NCBI RefSeq assembly: GCF_001006785.1
Contig: NZ_CDHO01000003.1
Coordinates: 1,302,001 to 1,366,000, forward strand
Reading direction: 5' to 3'
Source of the DNA: Hyphomicrobium_B sp001006785
Lineage (GTDB): Bacteria; Pseudomonadota; Alphaproteobacteria; Rhizobiales; Hyphomicrobiaceae
DNA length: 64,000 bases
The stretch's first letter is position 1; every line of letters starts with the position of its first letter. This document shows positions 26,935 through 36,784 of this stretch, piece after piece. The notes below the pieces were generated by a model, which was not told the origin of the DNA, did no database searches, and saw only the letters and a list, made by a program, of their open reading frames with translations. The position numbers and the translations under genes are program-made.

Positions 26935-28154
26935 TATTCTTTCCCCTGCATCCGGAACGTCTTGCGCGGATCGAGCGCGTCGCGCACGGCCTCACCCATG
27001 AAGATCGCGAGCGAAAGAATGATCGACACCGCGACGAAGCCCGAAATGCCGAGCCACGGTGCTTCGAGATGCTTTTTGCCTTCGAGCAGCAGCTCTCCCA
27101 GCGACGGCGAGCCGGGCGGCATGCCGAGACCGAGGAAGTCGAGCGCCGTCAACGCCGCGATGCCGCCCGACAGTTTGAACGGAAGGAACGTCAGCGTCGC
27201 GACGGTCGCGTTAGGCAACAGATGCTTGAAAATGATCTGCCAATCGGAAAGTCCGAGCGCCCGCGCCGCGCGCACGTATTCGAGATTGCGGCCACGCAGG
27301 AATTCCGCGCGCACGAGCCCGACGAGCGACGTCCAGCTGAAGATCATCAGGATGCCGAGCAGCGTCCAGAATCCCGGAATGAACAGCGACGAAATGATCA
27401 ACAACACGAACAGTTCCGGAATCGAGTTCCAGATTTCGAGCAGCCGCTGAAAGATGAGATCGACCTTGCCGCCGAAGTACCCCTGCACCGCGCCCGCGAT
27501 AATGCCGAGCGCCGAGGATACGATGGTCAGAATGAGCCCGAACAAAACAGAAATCCGGAATCCGTAAATGACGCGCGCGACGACGTCGCGTCCCTGGCTG
27601 TCGAGTCCAAGCCAGTTTGTATTCCCAAGCTCATGAAAGCGCGCCAGTTGATCCGCTGGCGCGTCGCAGAGCTTCATCGACGACGACCACGGCGGCGGCG
27701 ACGGATAGCCGAGACAAATGCCGCCCGTGCCGATGCGGCCCGGATAATCCTTGTTGATCGTGTCGTAGGAATAGCGGATCGGCGGCCAGATCATCCAGCC
27801 GTTGGCTTTGATCTCGTTGGCGATGTCGGGTGTCCTGTAATCCGTGACAGCGAGGAACCCACCGAACTTCTCTTCCGGATAATCGACGAGAACCGGAAAC
27901 AGGATTTCGCCTTTGTAGCTGACCATCAGCGGACGGTCGTTGGCGATGAACTCCGCGAACAGAGAAACCAGGAACAGCCCCGCGAACAGCAGGAACGAGC
28001 GATAACCGAGCTTGTGCGCCTTGAAGCGCGCGAGCCTGCGGCGGTTGACGGGCGATAGATGAAACCGCCGCTTGAACCGCTGCCAGCGCGTCGTCGCAAC
28101 CGGCGTGGTGCTTTCGATCGGAGAGCTTTCGGTTTTCTGGTCCATCCGGCTCAA
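26934..28154 (-). CDS. yejE: Peptide ABC importer permease (YejE-like)
   Basis: 406 aa, a binding-protein-dependent permease with an N-terminal cytoplasmic extension of about 50 residues and a helix at LGYRSFLLFAGLFLVSLFAEF. The DLGLG-type coupling region reads LVRAEFLRGRNLEYVRAARALG, and the family segment GLDSQGRDVVARVIYGFR is clear. It forms the membrane channel with YejB. It overlaps yejB by 4 bp (ATGA type), so the two are coupled. The chain is longer than E. coli YejE mainly at the N-terminus. Confidence 0.9.
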   Translation of the reverse strand: MSRMDQKTESSPIESTTPVATTRWQRFKRRFHLSPVNRRRLARFKAHKLGYRSFLLFAGLFLVSLFAEFIANDRPLMVSYKGEILFPVLVDYPEEKFGGFLAVTDYRTPDIANEIKANGWMIWPPIRYSYDTINKDYPGRIGTGGICLGYPSPPPWSSSMKLCDAPADQLARFHELGNTNWLGLDSQGRDVVARVIYGFRISVLFGLILTIVSSALGIIAGAVQGYFGGKVDLIFQRLLEIWNSIPELFVLLIISSLFIPGFWTLLGILMIFSWTSLVGLVRAEFLRGRNLEYVRAARALGLSDWQIIFKHLLPNATVATLTFLPFKLSGGIAALTALDFLGLGMPPGSPSLGELLLEGKKHLEAPWLGISGFVAVSIILSLAIFMGEAVRDALDPRKTFRMQGKE

Positions 28155-29272
28155 ACCTCGCGCGTCTCGAAATCGATGCGCGGATCGACGAGAGTGTAGA
28201 CGAAGTCGGAAAGGATGCCGACGAACAGCCCGACCAGCGAGAAGATAAAGAGCGACGCGAATACGACTGGATAGTCGCGCTTCTCTATGCTTTCGAACGA
28301 CAGCAGCCCGAGCCCATCCAGCGAGAAGATCGTTTCGATCAGCAGGGCTCCGGAGAAGAATGCGCTGATGAACGCCGACGGGAAGCCGGAAATCACGAGC
28401 AGCATCGCGTTGCGGAACACGTGCCCGTAAAGCACCTGATTTTCGGTCAAGCCCTTGGCGCGCGCCGCCACGACATACTGCTTGCGGATTTCATCGAGGA
28501 ACGAGTTCTTGGTGAGGAACGTCATCGCCGTGAAGGAGCCGACCGCCATCGCGATGATCGGCAGCGTCAGGTGCCAAAGGTAATCCGTGACTTTGCCGAA
28601 CAGGGAAAGCTGATCCCAGTTGTCCGAGAACAGTCCGCGCGACGGGAACCACTGGAAGAACGACGAACCGGCAAACAGAATGAGCAGCAGAACCGCAAAC
28701 AGAAATCCGGGGATGGCATAACCGATCACCAGCACCGCGCTTGACCACGTATCGAACGGCTCGCCGTCCTTCACCGCCTTGCGAATGCCGAGCGGGATCG
28801 AGATCAGGTACGTCAGCAGCGTCATCCAAATGCCGAGGGAAATCGAAACCGGCAGCTTCTCCTTGATCAGCTCCAGCACGGACACGTCGCGGAAATAGCT
28901 CTTGCCGAAATCGAACGTCGCATAGTTCTTCATCATCAGGAAAAAGCGCTCATGCGCCGGCTTGTCGAAGCCGAACTGCTTTTCCAGACTCTTAATGAAG
29001 GCGGGATCGAGTCCCTGCGCGCCGCGATACTTCGACGTGATCGCGTCGGCGCCTTGTCCGAGCTGCGCCGTCGCGGCATTGCCGCCGCCGAGCGCGTCGC
29101 CGCCTCCACCGCCCATACGGCTGATGATCGACGAGGAGTTCCCGGTCAGCTGCGCGATCATCTGCTCAACGGGCCCGCCCGGCGCAAACTGAATGATGAT
29201 GAAGGAAAACAGCATGATCCCGAACAGCGTCGGTATCACGAGCAGCACCCGTTTCAGAAGATAGATGGCCAT
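28151..29272 (-). CDS. yejB: Peptide ABC importer permease (YejB-like)
   Basis: About 373 aa from the ATG at 29272. Helix 1 is YLLKRVLLVIPTLFGIMLFSF, as in all DppB/YejB permeases, and the coupling loop is FLDEIRKQYVVAARAKGLTE. A Gly/Ser-rich periplasmic insert (about residues 45-75) is a YejB trait. The start shares one base with the stop of the upstream binding-protein gene, so expression is coupled. Longer translation to 29362 would run into that gene and is rejected. Confidence 0.9.
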   Translation of the reverse strand: MAIYLLKRVLLVIPTLFGIMLFSFIIIQFAPGGPVEQMIAQLTGNSSSIISRMGGGGGDALGGGNAATAQLGQGADAITSKYRGAQGLDPAFIKSLEKQFGFDKPAHERFFLMMKNYATFDFGKSYFRDVSVLELIKEKLPVSISLGIWMTLLTYLISIPLGIRKAVKDGEPFDTWSSAVLVIGYAIPGFLFAVLLLILFAGSSFFQWFPSRGLFSDNWDQLSLFGKVTDYLWHLTLPIIAMAVGSFTAMTFLTKNSFLDEIRKQYVVAARAKGLTENQVLYGHVFRNAMLLVISGFPSAFISAFFSGALLIETIFSLDGLGLLSFESIEKRDYPVVFASLFIFSLVGLFVGILSDFVYTLVDPRIDFETREV

Positions 29273-31161
29273 CAGGGCTTCGCCGGTTGCTGTTGTTGTT
29301 GCGGTTGAGTTTCGGGTTTGCCGGACGCCAGCGCCTCGGCTTTCTTCGCATCGAACCACCATGTATCGAGCACGCCCGCATCATATTTCGGCTGCACGTC
29401 CGGATGCGAATACTTGTTCCAATACGCGATCCCGTACGACGCCTTGTACCAGTGCGGCACCCAGTAATGTCCGGCGCGGAGAACGCGGTCGATGGCGTTG
29501 GTCGCGCTGACGAGTTCGGCGCGTGATTTGGCGGCCGTCACCTTGTCGATCAAGCCGTCGATGGCCGGATCTGAAATGCCCGCGAGATTGAACGACCCGT
29601 CGAGCTTGGCCGCATCCGATCCCCAAAAGCTGCGCATTTCGATGCCGGGCGTCAGGCGAAGCGAATAGCGCTGCGTCGTCGCGTCGAAGTCGAAGGATTT
29701 GACGCGCCGCTCGTACTGGCTCGGATCGACGAGGCGCCAGGAGGCGTTGACGCCGATGCGCTTGAGATTGTCCGTATAGGGAACGGTGATGCGCTCGAAC
29801 GCGGCTTCGAAGTCCAGGAATTCGATCGTCAGCACCTCGCCCTTGGCGTTGTGCAGCATGTGATCCGCGCCGGGCTTCCAGCCGGCCGCGATCAGCAGCT
29901 CCCGCGCCTTTTTGAGGTTGTCGCGATTGTTGCCGCTGCCGTCGGTCACAGGCGGCACATACGGTTCGCCGAAGACTTCCGGCGAGAGCTTGTCCTTGTA
30001 CGGTTCGAGTAGCGTCAATTCTTCCGGTCGCGGCGCGCCTGTCGCCTTCATGTCGGAATTTTCGAAGTAGCTCGTTGTGCGCTTATAGAGCCCGTAGAAC
30101 AGCTTCTTGTTCGACCATTCGAAATCGAAAACCAGATCGAGTGCTTGCCGCACGCGCGGATCTTTGAACGCATCGCGCCGCGTATTGATGAAAAATCCCT
30201 GCGCGCCGGATGGACGATTGTCGGGAAGCGACGTCTTGATCAGGCGGCCGTTACGCACGGCTGGAATATCGTAGCCCGTGGCCCACGAGACGCTTGAGAA
30301 CTCCTCGCGAAAATCGATCTGCCCGGACTTAAGCGCCTCGAGTTCGATGTTCCGGTCGCGATAGTAATCGTAGCGGATCTCGTCGAAGTTGAAGCGCCCG
30401 CGATTGACCGGCAGATCCTTCGCCCAATAATCCTCGCGCCGCGCGTAGGAAATGAACGTGCCCGGCTTGAAGTCCTTGATCTTGTACGGACCCGACCCGA
30501 GCGGCGGCTTCAGCGACGTTTCCTCGAACGGCTGCGTCGCATAGTAGGCCTTGGACAGCACTGGAAGCTGCGCGACGGTGATCGGCAGATCGCGCGTCAG
30601 CGCTCCCTGAAATGTGTAGCGCACCGTTTCGGGGTCCAGCGCCTCCGCCGACACGACGTCGTGCAGCGGCTGCGACAGCGCCGGATGGCCCTTTTCCTTG
30701 ATTGTCTTGAACGAGAAGACGACGTCGTCCGCCGTGATCTTCGTGCCGTCCGCGAACTTCGCTTCGGGGCGTAGCTTGAACGTCACCGACATCCGATCCG
30801 GCGCGACGTCCGCCGACTGCGCAACCAGACCGTAGACCGCGTCGGGCTCGTCCATCGCGCGCACCATCAGCGCGTCGAAGAGCAAATCCAGTCCTTGCGC
30901 CGAGTCGCCCTTCAGGATGTGCGGATTGAGATTGTCGAACGTGTTCGCGCCACCGGTGCCGAGCGTAATGATCCGGCCGCCCTTCGGCGCATCCGCGTTG
31001 ACGTAGTCGAAATGCTGGAAGTCGGCCGGATATTTCAGCTCGCCGAAAACGGAAAGCCCGTGGCGCGGTTCGGCGCCGGCAACGCTCGCACTGAGCGGCA
31101 ACAACAGCGCCGCCGCCACTGCGCTCAACGTCGCCAGTCTCGGCGTCGCAATCATTCGCAT
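29272..31161 (-). CDS. yejA: Peptide-binding protein (YejA-like), copy 1
   Basis: About 629 aa from the ATG at 31161. A signal peptide (TLSAVAAALLLPLSASVAGA) precedes a family 5 solute-binding domain: HGLSVFGELKYPADFQHFDY, VNADAPKGGRI, DALMVRAMDEPDAVYGLVA, and the C-terminal VPHWYKASYGIAYW. It would catch peptides in the periplasm for YejBEF. A Gln/Pro tail (QPQQQQQPAKP) closes the chain. A second, related protein lies 22 bp upstream, so the importer has two receptors. The Met at residue 3 is an alternative start. Confidence 0.9.
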   Translation of the reverse strand: MRMIATPRLATLSAVAAALLLPLSASVAGAEPRHGLSVFGELKYPADFQHFDYVNADAPKGGRIITLGTGGANTFDNLNPHILKGDSAQGLDLLFDALMVRAMDEPDAVYGLVAQSADVAPDRMSVTFKLRPEAKFADGTKITADDVVFSFKTIKEKGHPALSQPLHDVVSAEALDPETVRYTFQGALTRDLPITVAQLPVLSKAYYATQPFEETSLKPPLGSGPYKIKDFKPGTFISYARREDYWAKDLPVNRGRFNFDEIRYDYYRDRNIELEALKSGQIDFREEFSSVSWATGYDIPAVRNGRLIKTSLPDNRPSGAQGFFINTRRDAFKDPRVRQALDLVFDFEWSNKKLFYGLYKRTTSYFENSDMKATGAPRPEELTLLEPYKDKLSPEVFGEPYVPPVTDGSGNNRDNLKKARELLIAAGWKPGADHMLHNAKGEVLTIEFLDFEAAFERITVPYTDNLKRIGVNASWRLVDPSQYERRVKSFDFDATTQRYSLRLTPGIEMRSFWGSDAAKLDGSFNLAGISDPAIDGLIDKVTAAKSRAELVSATNAIDRVLRAGHYWVPHWYKASYGIAYWNKYSHPDVQPKYDAGVLDTWWFDAKKAEALASGKPETQPQQQQQPAKP

Positions 31162-31183
31162 CTGAGAGAAGACCGGCACCGGA

Positions 31184-33121
31184 TCATTTCGCCTTTGCTG
31201 TTGCGACGGCCTTCTGTTTGTCGGCATCGAGCCACCACACTTGCAACAACGAAGCCGATTGCGACGGCAGCGTCTGCGGCCGGCCGAAAATATCCCAGTA
31301 CGCAATGCGCTCATAAGGATAGTACCATTGCGGAACGACGTAGAAGTTCCACAGCAGCACACGATCGAGCGCGTGCGTGGCGGCGACGAGGTCGGCACGA
31401 TCCTTCGCGAACACGATCTTATCAATGAGTTTGTCGACGGCGGGATTCTTGATGCCGATGGTGTTGCGGCTGCCGGTCTTGTCTGCGGCGGCCGATCCCC
31501 AGAAGTCGCGCTGCTCGTTACCGGGCGAATTCGACTGCGCGAATGTGTCGACGATGATGTCGAAGTCGCGGTTGTCTTCGCGCTGCTTGTATTGCGCGTC
31601 GTCAACCGCCCGCACCGAAGCGTTGATGCCGATCGCCTTCAGGTTCTGGATGTACGGCAGAATGATATTCTGGAACGTATCGCCGTTGATCAGGAATTCG
31701 GCGGTCAACTGCTCGCCCTTGTCGTTACGGAGCACGCGCGCCGTCTTGGCAGACGACAAACCAATCGCGCGCATCGCCTTGCAGAAAAATCCGCACGAGC
31801 CGTCGTCGGTTGCTTCGCTCTTGATCTGCCATCCGGCGGCTTCGAAGAGCTTCAGCGCATCCTGCTGATGCTTGCGATAATCGCCGTCCTTGTCGTTGAC
31901 CGGATTTTTCCATTCCGTCGTGAAAACTTCAGGCGGCACCTCGGATTTGATCTCGTTCAGGATCTCGAGCTCGCGCCCCTCGGGCAAACCCTTGGACGCA
32001 AGATCCGAGTTCTCAAAAAAGCTGTTGAGCCGCACATAGGACCCGTAAAACAGCTTTTTGTTCGTCTCTTCGAAATTGAACAGCAGGTTGAACGCCTGCC
32101 GCACGCGCGGGTCCTGGAATTGCGCGCGCCGCGTATTGAACGCGAATGACTGCATTCCGGCGACGCGCTTCACCGGCAACGCCTCTTTCTTCACGAGGCC
32201 CTTTTTCAGCGCATCGAAATCGTATTGCGCGGCCCACGCCGCAGCGCGGTTCTCCATCCAGAAATCGAGCTTGCCCGTCTTGAAATCTTCGAACGCCGGT
32301 GAACGGTCGCGGTAGTAGGTCACTTCCAGCGTGTCGAAATTATACTGCCCGCGCATCACCGGCAGATCTTTCGCCCAATAATCGGCGACGCGCTCGTACG
32401 TAATGCGGCGACCCATATCGACCGACTTGATCTTGTAGACGCCGTTGCCGAGCGGAACCTCGACCGTCGTTTCGCCGAGGCTGCGCTGGCGTCCGTTGGC
32501 GTCCTTGCCTTCCCAATACGCCTTCGGCACGACGCTGATCTGGCCGACGATCATCGGCAGCTCGCGGTTGCCCTTCGAGTCGAATGAGAACTTGACCTCG
32601 TGATCGCCGGTCTTTTCCGCCTTCACGACGTTCTTGTAATAAAACGCGTAGAACGGATTGACTTTCTTGAACTCGTCGAACGAGAAAATCACGTCCTCGG
32701 GCGTGATCGGCGTGCCGTCGTTGAACTTGGCTTCCGGCCGCAGCTTGAACGTCACGGACGAGAAGTCGTCCGGATAGGACGCGCATTCGGCGATCAGGCC
32801 GTATTGTGTTTCGGGTTCGTCGGGACTGTTCGCGAACAGGCTGTCGTAGATGAGGTTCAGACCGCCTGCCTTCACACCCTTGTCCGAAAACGGATTGAGC
32901 GTATCGAACGTGCCGTCAGCCCACTGACGAAGCGTGCCGCCCTTCGGCGCGTCAGGATTGACCCAATCGAAATGCTTGAAATCGGCGCCGTACTTCGGCT
33001 CGCCGATGAGCGAGAGCGCCGGGCGGCACTGTGTTTCGTCGGCCCGCGCTCCATTCGAAAGCAGCGGAGAACTGAGAAACGCCATGGCGGCAAAGGCAAA
33101 CGTCGTCAGGCGCATCCGCAT
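31184..33121 (-). CDS. Peptide-binding protein (YejA-like), copy 2
   Basis: About 645 aa from the ATG at 33121, with GAGGAGAAAGG upstream. A signal peptide (TTFAFAAMAFLSSPLLSNGARA) precedes the family 5 binding fold: LSLIGEPKYGADFKHFDWVN, then DAPKGGTLRQWADGTFDTLN. It is clearly related to the next gene but diverged, and has a short Cys-containing insert (SCGFFCKAMR) absent from copy 1. It is the first gene of the five-gene operon (two binding proteins, two permeases, ATPase). The two receptors probably bind different ligands; this is inferred from the divergence alone. Confidence 0.9.
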   Translation of the reverse strand: MRMRLTTFAFAAMAFLSSPLLSNGARADETQCRPALSLIGEPKYGADFKHFDWVNPDAPKGGTLRQWADGTFDTLNPFSDKGVKAGGLNLIYDSLFANSPDEPETQYGLIAECASYPDDFSSVTFKLRPEAKFNDGTPITPEDVIFSFDEFKKVNPFYAFYYKNVVKAEKTGDHEVKFSFDSKGNRELPMIVGQISVVPKAYWEGKDANGRQRSLGETTVEVPLGNGVYKIKSVDMGRRITYERVADYWAKDLPVMRGQYNFDTLEVTYYRDRSPAFEDFKTGKLDFWMENRAAAWAAQYDFDALKKGLVKKEALPVKRVAGMQSFAFNTRRAQFQDPRVRQAFNLLFNFEETNKKLFYGSYVRLNSFFENSDLASKGLPEGRELEILNEIKSEVPPEVFTTEWKNPVNDKDGDYRKHQQDALKLFEAAGWQIKSEATDDGSCGFFCKAMRAIGLSSAKTARVLRNDKGEQLTAEFLINGDTFQNIILPYIQNLKAIGINASVRAVDDAQYKQREDNRDFDIIVDTFAQSNSPGNEQRDFWGSAAADKTGSRNTIGIKNPAVDKLIDKIVFAKDRADLVAATHALDRVLLWNFYVVPQWYYPYERIAYWDIFGRPQTLPSQSASLLQVWWLDADKQKAVATAKAK

Positions 33122-33266
33122 TTTCGATTTCGACCTTTCTCCTCGGGCTCGAAAGCCTACCATAGCCTAGAGGCGCGGGGGATAAGCCCACGCCGGATAT
33201 GAAGCGACCCCGCCAACAGCTCGGCAGGGTCGCAAACTTTAGGTGGTATAGCGAGTTAACTTGCCG

Positions 33267-33836
33267 TCATTTTGGCAAGGGAACGGGCGTATCGGCAAGC
33301 GTTGCCAGATAAGCGAGCAGATCCGCTTCGTCGGTATCAGACGAGAGGCCCGCGAAAACCATTTTCGTTCCCGGAATGTAGGTCTTCGGGCTGTGGATGA
33401 ATTTCGCCAGTTCCTCGAACGACCACTCGCCGCCCTTGGTCTTCATGGCATCCGAGTAGGCGAAGCCTGGGAATGACGCCCGTTTACGATTGACCACATC
33501 CCAAAGGTTCGGGCCGACGGTCGCTTTCTTGTCCTTTTCGGCAACGTGGCAGGATGCGCACTTCTTGAAGGTCGCCTTGCCGTTCTCGGCGTTGGCTTTG
33601 GGAAGCAGCGCGACGATCTTTTTCGCGGCTTCTTCAGGCGTTTCGGCTGCAGCCGGCGCCGCGCCACCTGGCGCTTCGGCACCACCGCCCTCGCTCGGAG
33701 CCGGAAGCGTAAAGCCCGGCTTGAACGCGCCGTGTCCGACGTTCATCTCGATGATTGTTTTCGTCCCGAAGATCAGCAGCAGCGCGGAAAGAACCGCACC
33801 GGCGATCTTGGTGAACTCGAATTCGTCAATTCTCAT
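33267..33836 (-). CDS. cycM: Membrane-anchored cytochrome c (CycM type)
   Basis: 189 aa. An uncleaved N-terminal membrane helix (IAGAVLSALLLIFGTKTII) is followed by a flexible Ala/Pro/Gly linker (about 45-65) and a class I cytochrome c domain. Haem is bound at CASCH; the distal Met is likely in YIPGTKMVFAG. CycM-type cytochromes carry electrons from the bc1 complex to the aa3 oxidase. The neighbouring kdsB and pheA, divergent from it, repeat an order found in many Hyphomicrobiales. Confidence 0.9.
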   Translation of the reverse strand: MRIDEFEFTKIAGAVLSALLLIFGTKTIIEMNVGHGAFKPGFTLPAPSEGGGAEAPGGAAPAAAETPEEAAKKIVALLPKANAENGKATFKKCASCHVAEKDKKATVGPNLWDVVNRKRASFPGFAYSDAMKTKGGEWSFEELAKFIHSPKTYIPGTKMVFAGLSSDTDEADLLAYLATLADTPVPLPK

Positions 33837-34005
33837 TTCAAAGCCCCCGGATTTGGCCAGATGGTGTTACGCAAGTATAGGTGCGAAAAGAAAGTTCTAT
33901 ACAACTGGTACGAGTCCACCGGCAGAGGTATATAAGCTCACCTCTCTCATGCAAGCGTACAAACCATTTCGCACCTGCTAGGGTGGCGAGACAGTTTGTC
34001 ACCGA

Positions 34006-34758
34006 ATGATGATTCTCGAGCCAGTGTCCCACCATAATCTGATCGTTATTCCCGCCCGCATGCAGGCGACCCGCCTGCCTGGCAAACCGCTCGCCGATAT
34101 CGCGGGCACCCCCATGATCGTCCACGTCTGGCGCCGTGCCGTGGCAGCCAACGCCGGAGACGTCGTCGTCGCGACCGACAGCGGGGAAATCGCCGATGCC
34201 GTCACGGCCGCGGGCGGCAAGGCGATCATGACGCGAGCCGATCATGCGTCGGGCTCCGACAGGGTTTTCGAGGCCGTGACGAAAGCCGATCCCGGCCAGC
34301 GCGCAGGTATCATCGTCAACCTGCAGGGCGACCTTCCGACGCTCGATCCCGATCTCGTTACGCGCTGCCTTGCGCCGCTTTCCGATCCCGAAGTCGACAT
34401 CGCGACCCTCACGGCCGTCATCAGCGAACCCGAAGAGCGCACGAACCCGAACGTCGTCAAGGTCGTCGGCACGCCGATCGCGGACGACCGTCTCCGTGCG
34501 CTCTATTTCACGCGCGCGTCGGCGCCGTCGGGCGATGGCCCGCTTTACCATCACATCGGCATTTACGCGTATCGTCGCGCAAGCCTCGAACGCTTCGTGT
34601 CGCTGCCGCCGTCGCCACTCGAAAAGCGCGAAAAGCTTGAGCAATTGCGCGCTCTCGAAGCCGGAATGCGCATCGATGTTGCGATCGTTGACACCGTTCC
34701 TCTCGGTGTCGATACTCCCGCCGATCTTGAGCGCGCCCGCAGTCTCATCGCGACATGA
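34006..34758 (+). CDS. kdsB: 3-deoxy-manno-octulosonate cytidylyltransferase
   Basis: 250 aa. It activates KDO with CTP to CMP-KDO for the inner core of lipopolysaccharide. The nucleotide-binding start VIPARMQATRLPGKPLADIA, the metal-binding NLQGDLPTLDPDL and the C-terminal VDTPADLERARSLI are standard for KdsB. The start is uncertain by a few residues: ATG 34006 and the next Met codon are adjacent. It is divergent from cycM across a 169-bp gap with an AT-rich TATATAA stretch near 33931. Confidence 0.93.
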   Translation: MMILEPVSHHNLIVIPARMQATRLPGKPLADIAGTPMIVHVWRRAVAANAGDVVVATDSGEIADAVTAAGGKAIMTRADHASGSDRVFEAVTKADPGQRAGIIVNLQGDLPTLDPDLVTRCLAPLSDPEVDIATLTAVISEPEERTNPNVVKVVGTPIADDRLRALYFTRASAPSGDGPLYHHIGIYAYRRASLERFVSLPPSPLEKREKLEQLRALEAGMRIDVAIVDTVPLGVDTPADLERARSLIAT

Positions 34759-34812
34759 TCCGTCCGCCTCTCACAATCCTGTTGATCTCCTAACCTTAAG
34801 CGCTGACACGCC

Positions 34813-35724
34813 ATGCCGCATCGAACCGAGCCTGCCGACACGCCTGCCAAGATTTCATATCAGGGAGAGCCCGGCGCCAATTCGCATCTCGCGGCGCGCG
34901 AGGCTTATCCCGATCTCGAACCCGTCGCTTATCCGACCTTCGAAGATGCGCTGTCGGCGGTGAAATCCGGCGAGACGCGCTACGCGATGATCCCGATCGA
35001 AAACTCCGTCGCAGGCCGCGTCGCCGATATCCATTATCTGCTGCCCGATGCCGGTCTCTATATCGTTGCCGAGCACTTCCTGCGTGTTCGTCATCAGCTG
35101 ATGGCGACGGAAGACGCGAGCCTCGAAACCATCAAGCGCGTGATGAGCCACACGCAGGCGCTCGGCCAGTGCCGTGCGACGCTGCGCAGGCTCGGACTGA
35201 AGCCGGTGCCGGAAGCTGACACGGCAGGCTCCGCGCGGCTTGTCGCCGAAGGCAAGGATCCGACGACGGCGGCCATCGCCTCGCGCCTCGCCGCCGAGAT
35301 CTACGGCCTCAAAATCCTGAAAAGCGACATGGAGGACGAAACGCACAACACGACGCGTTTCGTCATTCTGGCCAAAGATCCCGATGACGCGGAACCCGGC
35401 AACGGGCCGGTCATGACGACGTTCCTGTTTCGCGTGCGCAACGTGCCAGCCGCGCTTTACAAAGCGCTTGGCGGCTTCGCGACCAACGGCGTCAACATGA
35501 CGAAGCTCGAAAGCTATCAGGAAGAGGGCACGTTCAACGCCACGATGTTCTTCGCCGATATCGAAGGCCATCCGGTCGACCGATCCGTGCAGCTAGCGCT
35601 TGAGGAATTGTCGTTCTTCTCGACGCAGATCACGATCTTCGGAACCTATCCCGCGAGCCCGTTCCGCAAGGAAGCCGCCGAGCTTGCCGCCAGCGGCCAG
35701 ATTCCGCTGAAGCGTTCGAGCTGA
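34813..35724 (+). CDS. pheA: Prephenate dehydratase
   Basis: 303 aa, monofunctional (no chorismate mutase part). It turns prephenate into phenylpyruvate for phenylalanine synthesis. The catalytic part shows YQGEPGANSHLAA, MIPIENSVAGRV, SHTQALGQC and the NTTRF motif with the catalytic Thr. The C-terminal ACT domain (LESYQEEGTFNATMFFADIE) would bind phenylalanine and give feedback control. It follows kdsB by 54 bp and precedes the SDR gene by 5 bp, so the three may be cotranscribed. Confidence 0.95.
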   Translation: MPHRTEPADTPAKISYQGEPGANSHLAAREAYPDLEPVAYPTFEDALSAVKSGETRYAMIPIENSVAGRVADIHYLLPDAGLYIVAEHFLRVRHQLMATEDASLETIKRVMSHTQALGQCRATLRRLGLKPVPEADTAGSARLVAEGKDPTTAAIASRLAAEIYGLKILKSDMEDETHNTTRFVILAKDPDDAEPGNGPVMTTFLFRVRNVPAALYKALGGFATNGVNMTKLESYQEEGTFNATMFFADIEGHPVDRSVQLALEELSFFSTQITIFGTYPASPFRKEAAELAASGQIPLKRSS

Positions 35725-35729
35725 TCCGC

Positions 35730-36482
35730 ATGCGTCTCAGGGATAAAGTCGCGGTCGTCACTGGCGCAGCTTCGGGCTTTGGCCGCGGCATCGCTGAGTT
35801 GTTTGCGGCTGAAGGCGCGCGCGTCGTCATCGCCGACATCAACGACGGGCCGGCCTCCGCGCTCGCTGCTGAGATTGGTCCGGACCGCGCCATCGCGACG
35901 GCAACCGATGTCACCAGGCGCGCCGACGTGGACGCGATGATCGCAGCGGCCGTCGATCGCTTCGGCGGCGTCGACATTCTCGTCAATAACGCCGGCGTGA
36001 CGCACAAGAACCAGTCGCTGCTGACCGTCAGCGAAGACGACTTCGACCGCATCTACGCCGTCAACGTCAAATCCATTTATCTGACGACGCTCGCTGTCGT
36101 GCCGGTGATGGAAAAGCGCGGCGGCGGTTCGATCATCACGACCGCTTCGACCGCCGGCATTCGTCCGCGTCCGGGATTGACTTGGTACAACGGCTCGAAG
36201 GGCGCGGCGATCACGCTGACCAAGTCGATGGCCGCCGAGCTCGCGCCGAAGAACATTCGCGTCAACGCCATCAACCCGGTCATCGGCGAGACCGGCATGC
36301 TCGAACAGTTCATGGGCCTGCCCGATACGCCCGAGAACCGCGCCAAGTTCGTCGCCGGAATTCCGCTCGGCCGCATGTCGAAGCCGCTCGACATCGCCAA
36401 CGCCGCACTATTCCTCGCCGATCCCGCCAGCGCCTTCATCACCGGCGTCGCCATCGAAGTCGACGGTGGCCGCTGCATCTGA
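35730..36482 (+). CDS. Short-chain dehydrogenase/reductase
   Basis: 250 aa classical SDR. The cofactor loop is TGAASGFGRGIA; DINDGPASALAAE after strand 2 suggests NAD rather than NADP. NNAG is present, and the catalytic Ser-Tyr-Lys set is in TTASTAG and WYNGSKG (YxxxK). The C-terminus AFITGVAIEVDGGRCI matches 3-oxoacyl/glucose-dehydrogenase-like members. The substrate cannot be told. It starts 5 bp after pheA, with the site inside the pheA end. Confidence 0.88.
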   Translation: MRLRDKVAVVTGAASGFGRGIAELFAAEGARVVIADINDGPASALAAEIGPDRAIATATDVTRRADVDAMIAAAVDRFGGVDILVNNAGVTHKNQSLLTVSEDDFDRIYAVNVKSIYLTTLAVVPVMEKRGGGSIITTASTAGIRPRPGLTWYNGSKGAAITLTKSMAAELAPKNIRVNAINPVIGETGMLEQFMGLPDTPENRAKFVAGIPLGRMSKPLDIANAALFLADPASAFITGVAIEVDGGRCI

Positions 36483-36784
36483 TCTGCCGTCACGCTCATC
36501 TGACGAGCCAAAAGCCTTCGCTTGGCCTTCACCTGGAAGTTGTCGACAGACTCGCCTTCCGCTTTCCCCTCCACTCAGGGAGGGGTGGGGTGAAGACTAG
36601 GAGAAATCTCTCGGCGGGGCGTCTACGTCCGCCCCTCCAAAGCTCAGTGCAATCATTCGGCGGCTCATCGCCTCCGCACCTGACCGCGATCATTCGGATA
36701 CACACGCCGAACCCAATTCCAGCAGCAATGTCACAGCCCTAACACGGGGTTGTACTTCTCCGCCGTTCGCCCCATTATAGCCGT
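36483..36784. other. Gap of 302 bases before the SRP RNA gene
   Basis: No coding region is convincing here. It holds one hairpin after the SDR gene (36566-36585) and, at its right end, what must be the ffs promoter, though no clear boxes were identified. Confidence 0.5.
36566..36585 (+). terminator. Hairpin after the SDR gene
   Basis: CCCCTCC (36566-36572) pairs with GGAGGGG (36579-36585) around a six-base loop. No T-run follows. It lies about 84 bases past the SDR stop and may end the kdsB-pheA-SDR transcript. Confidence 0.45.

Noticed and set aside
25324..27450. 708-codon plus-strand frame opposite yejF/yejE
   Set aside because: Antisense to two certain genes, with no domain; a shadow frame.
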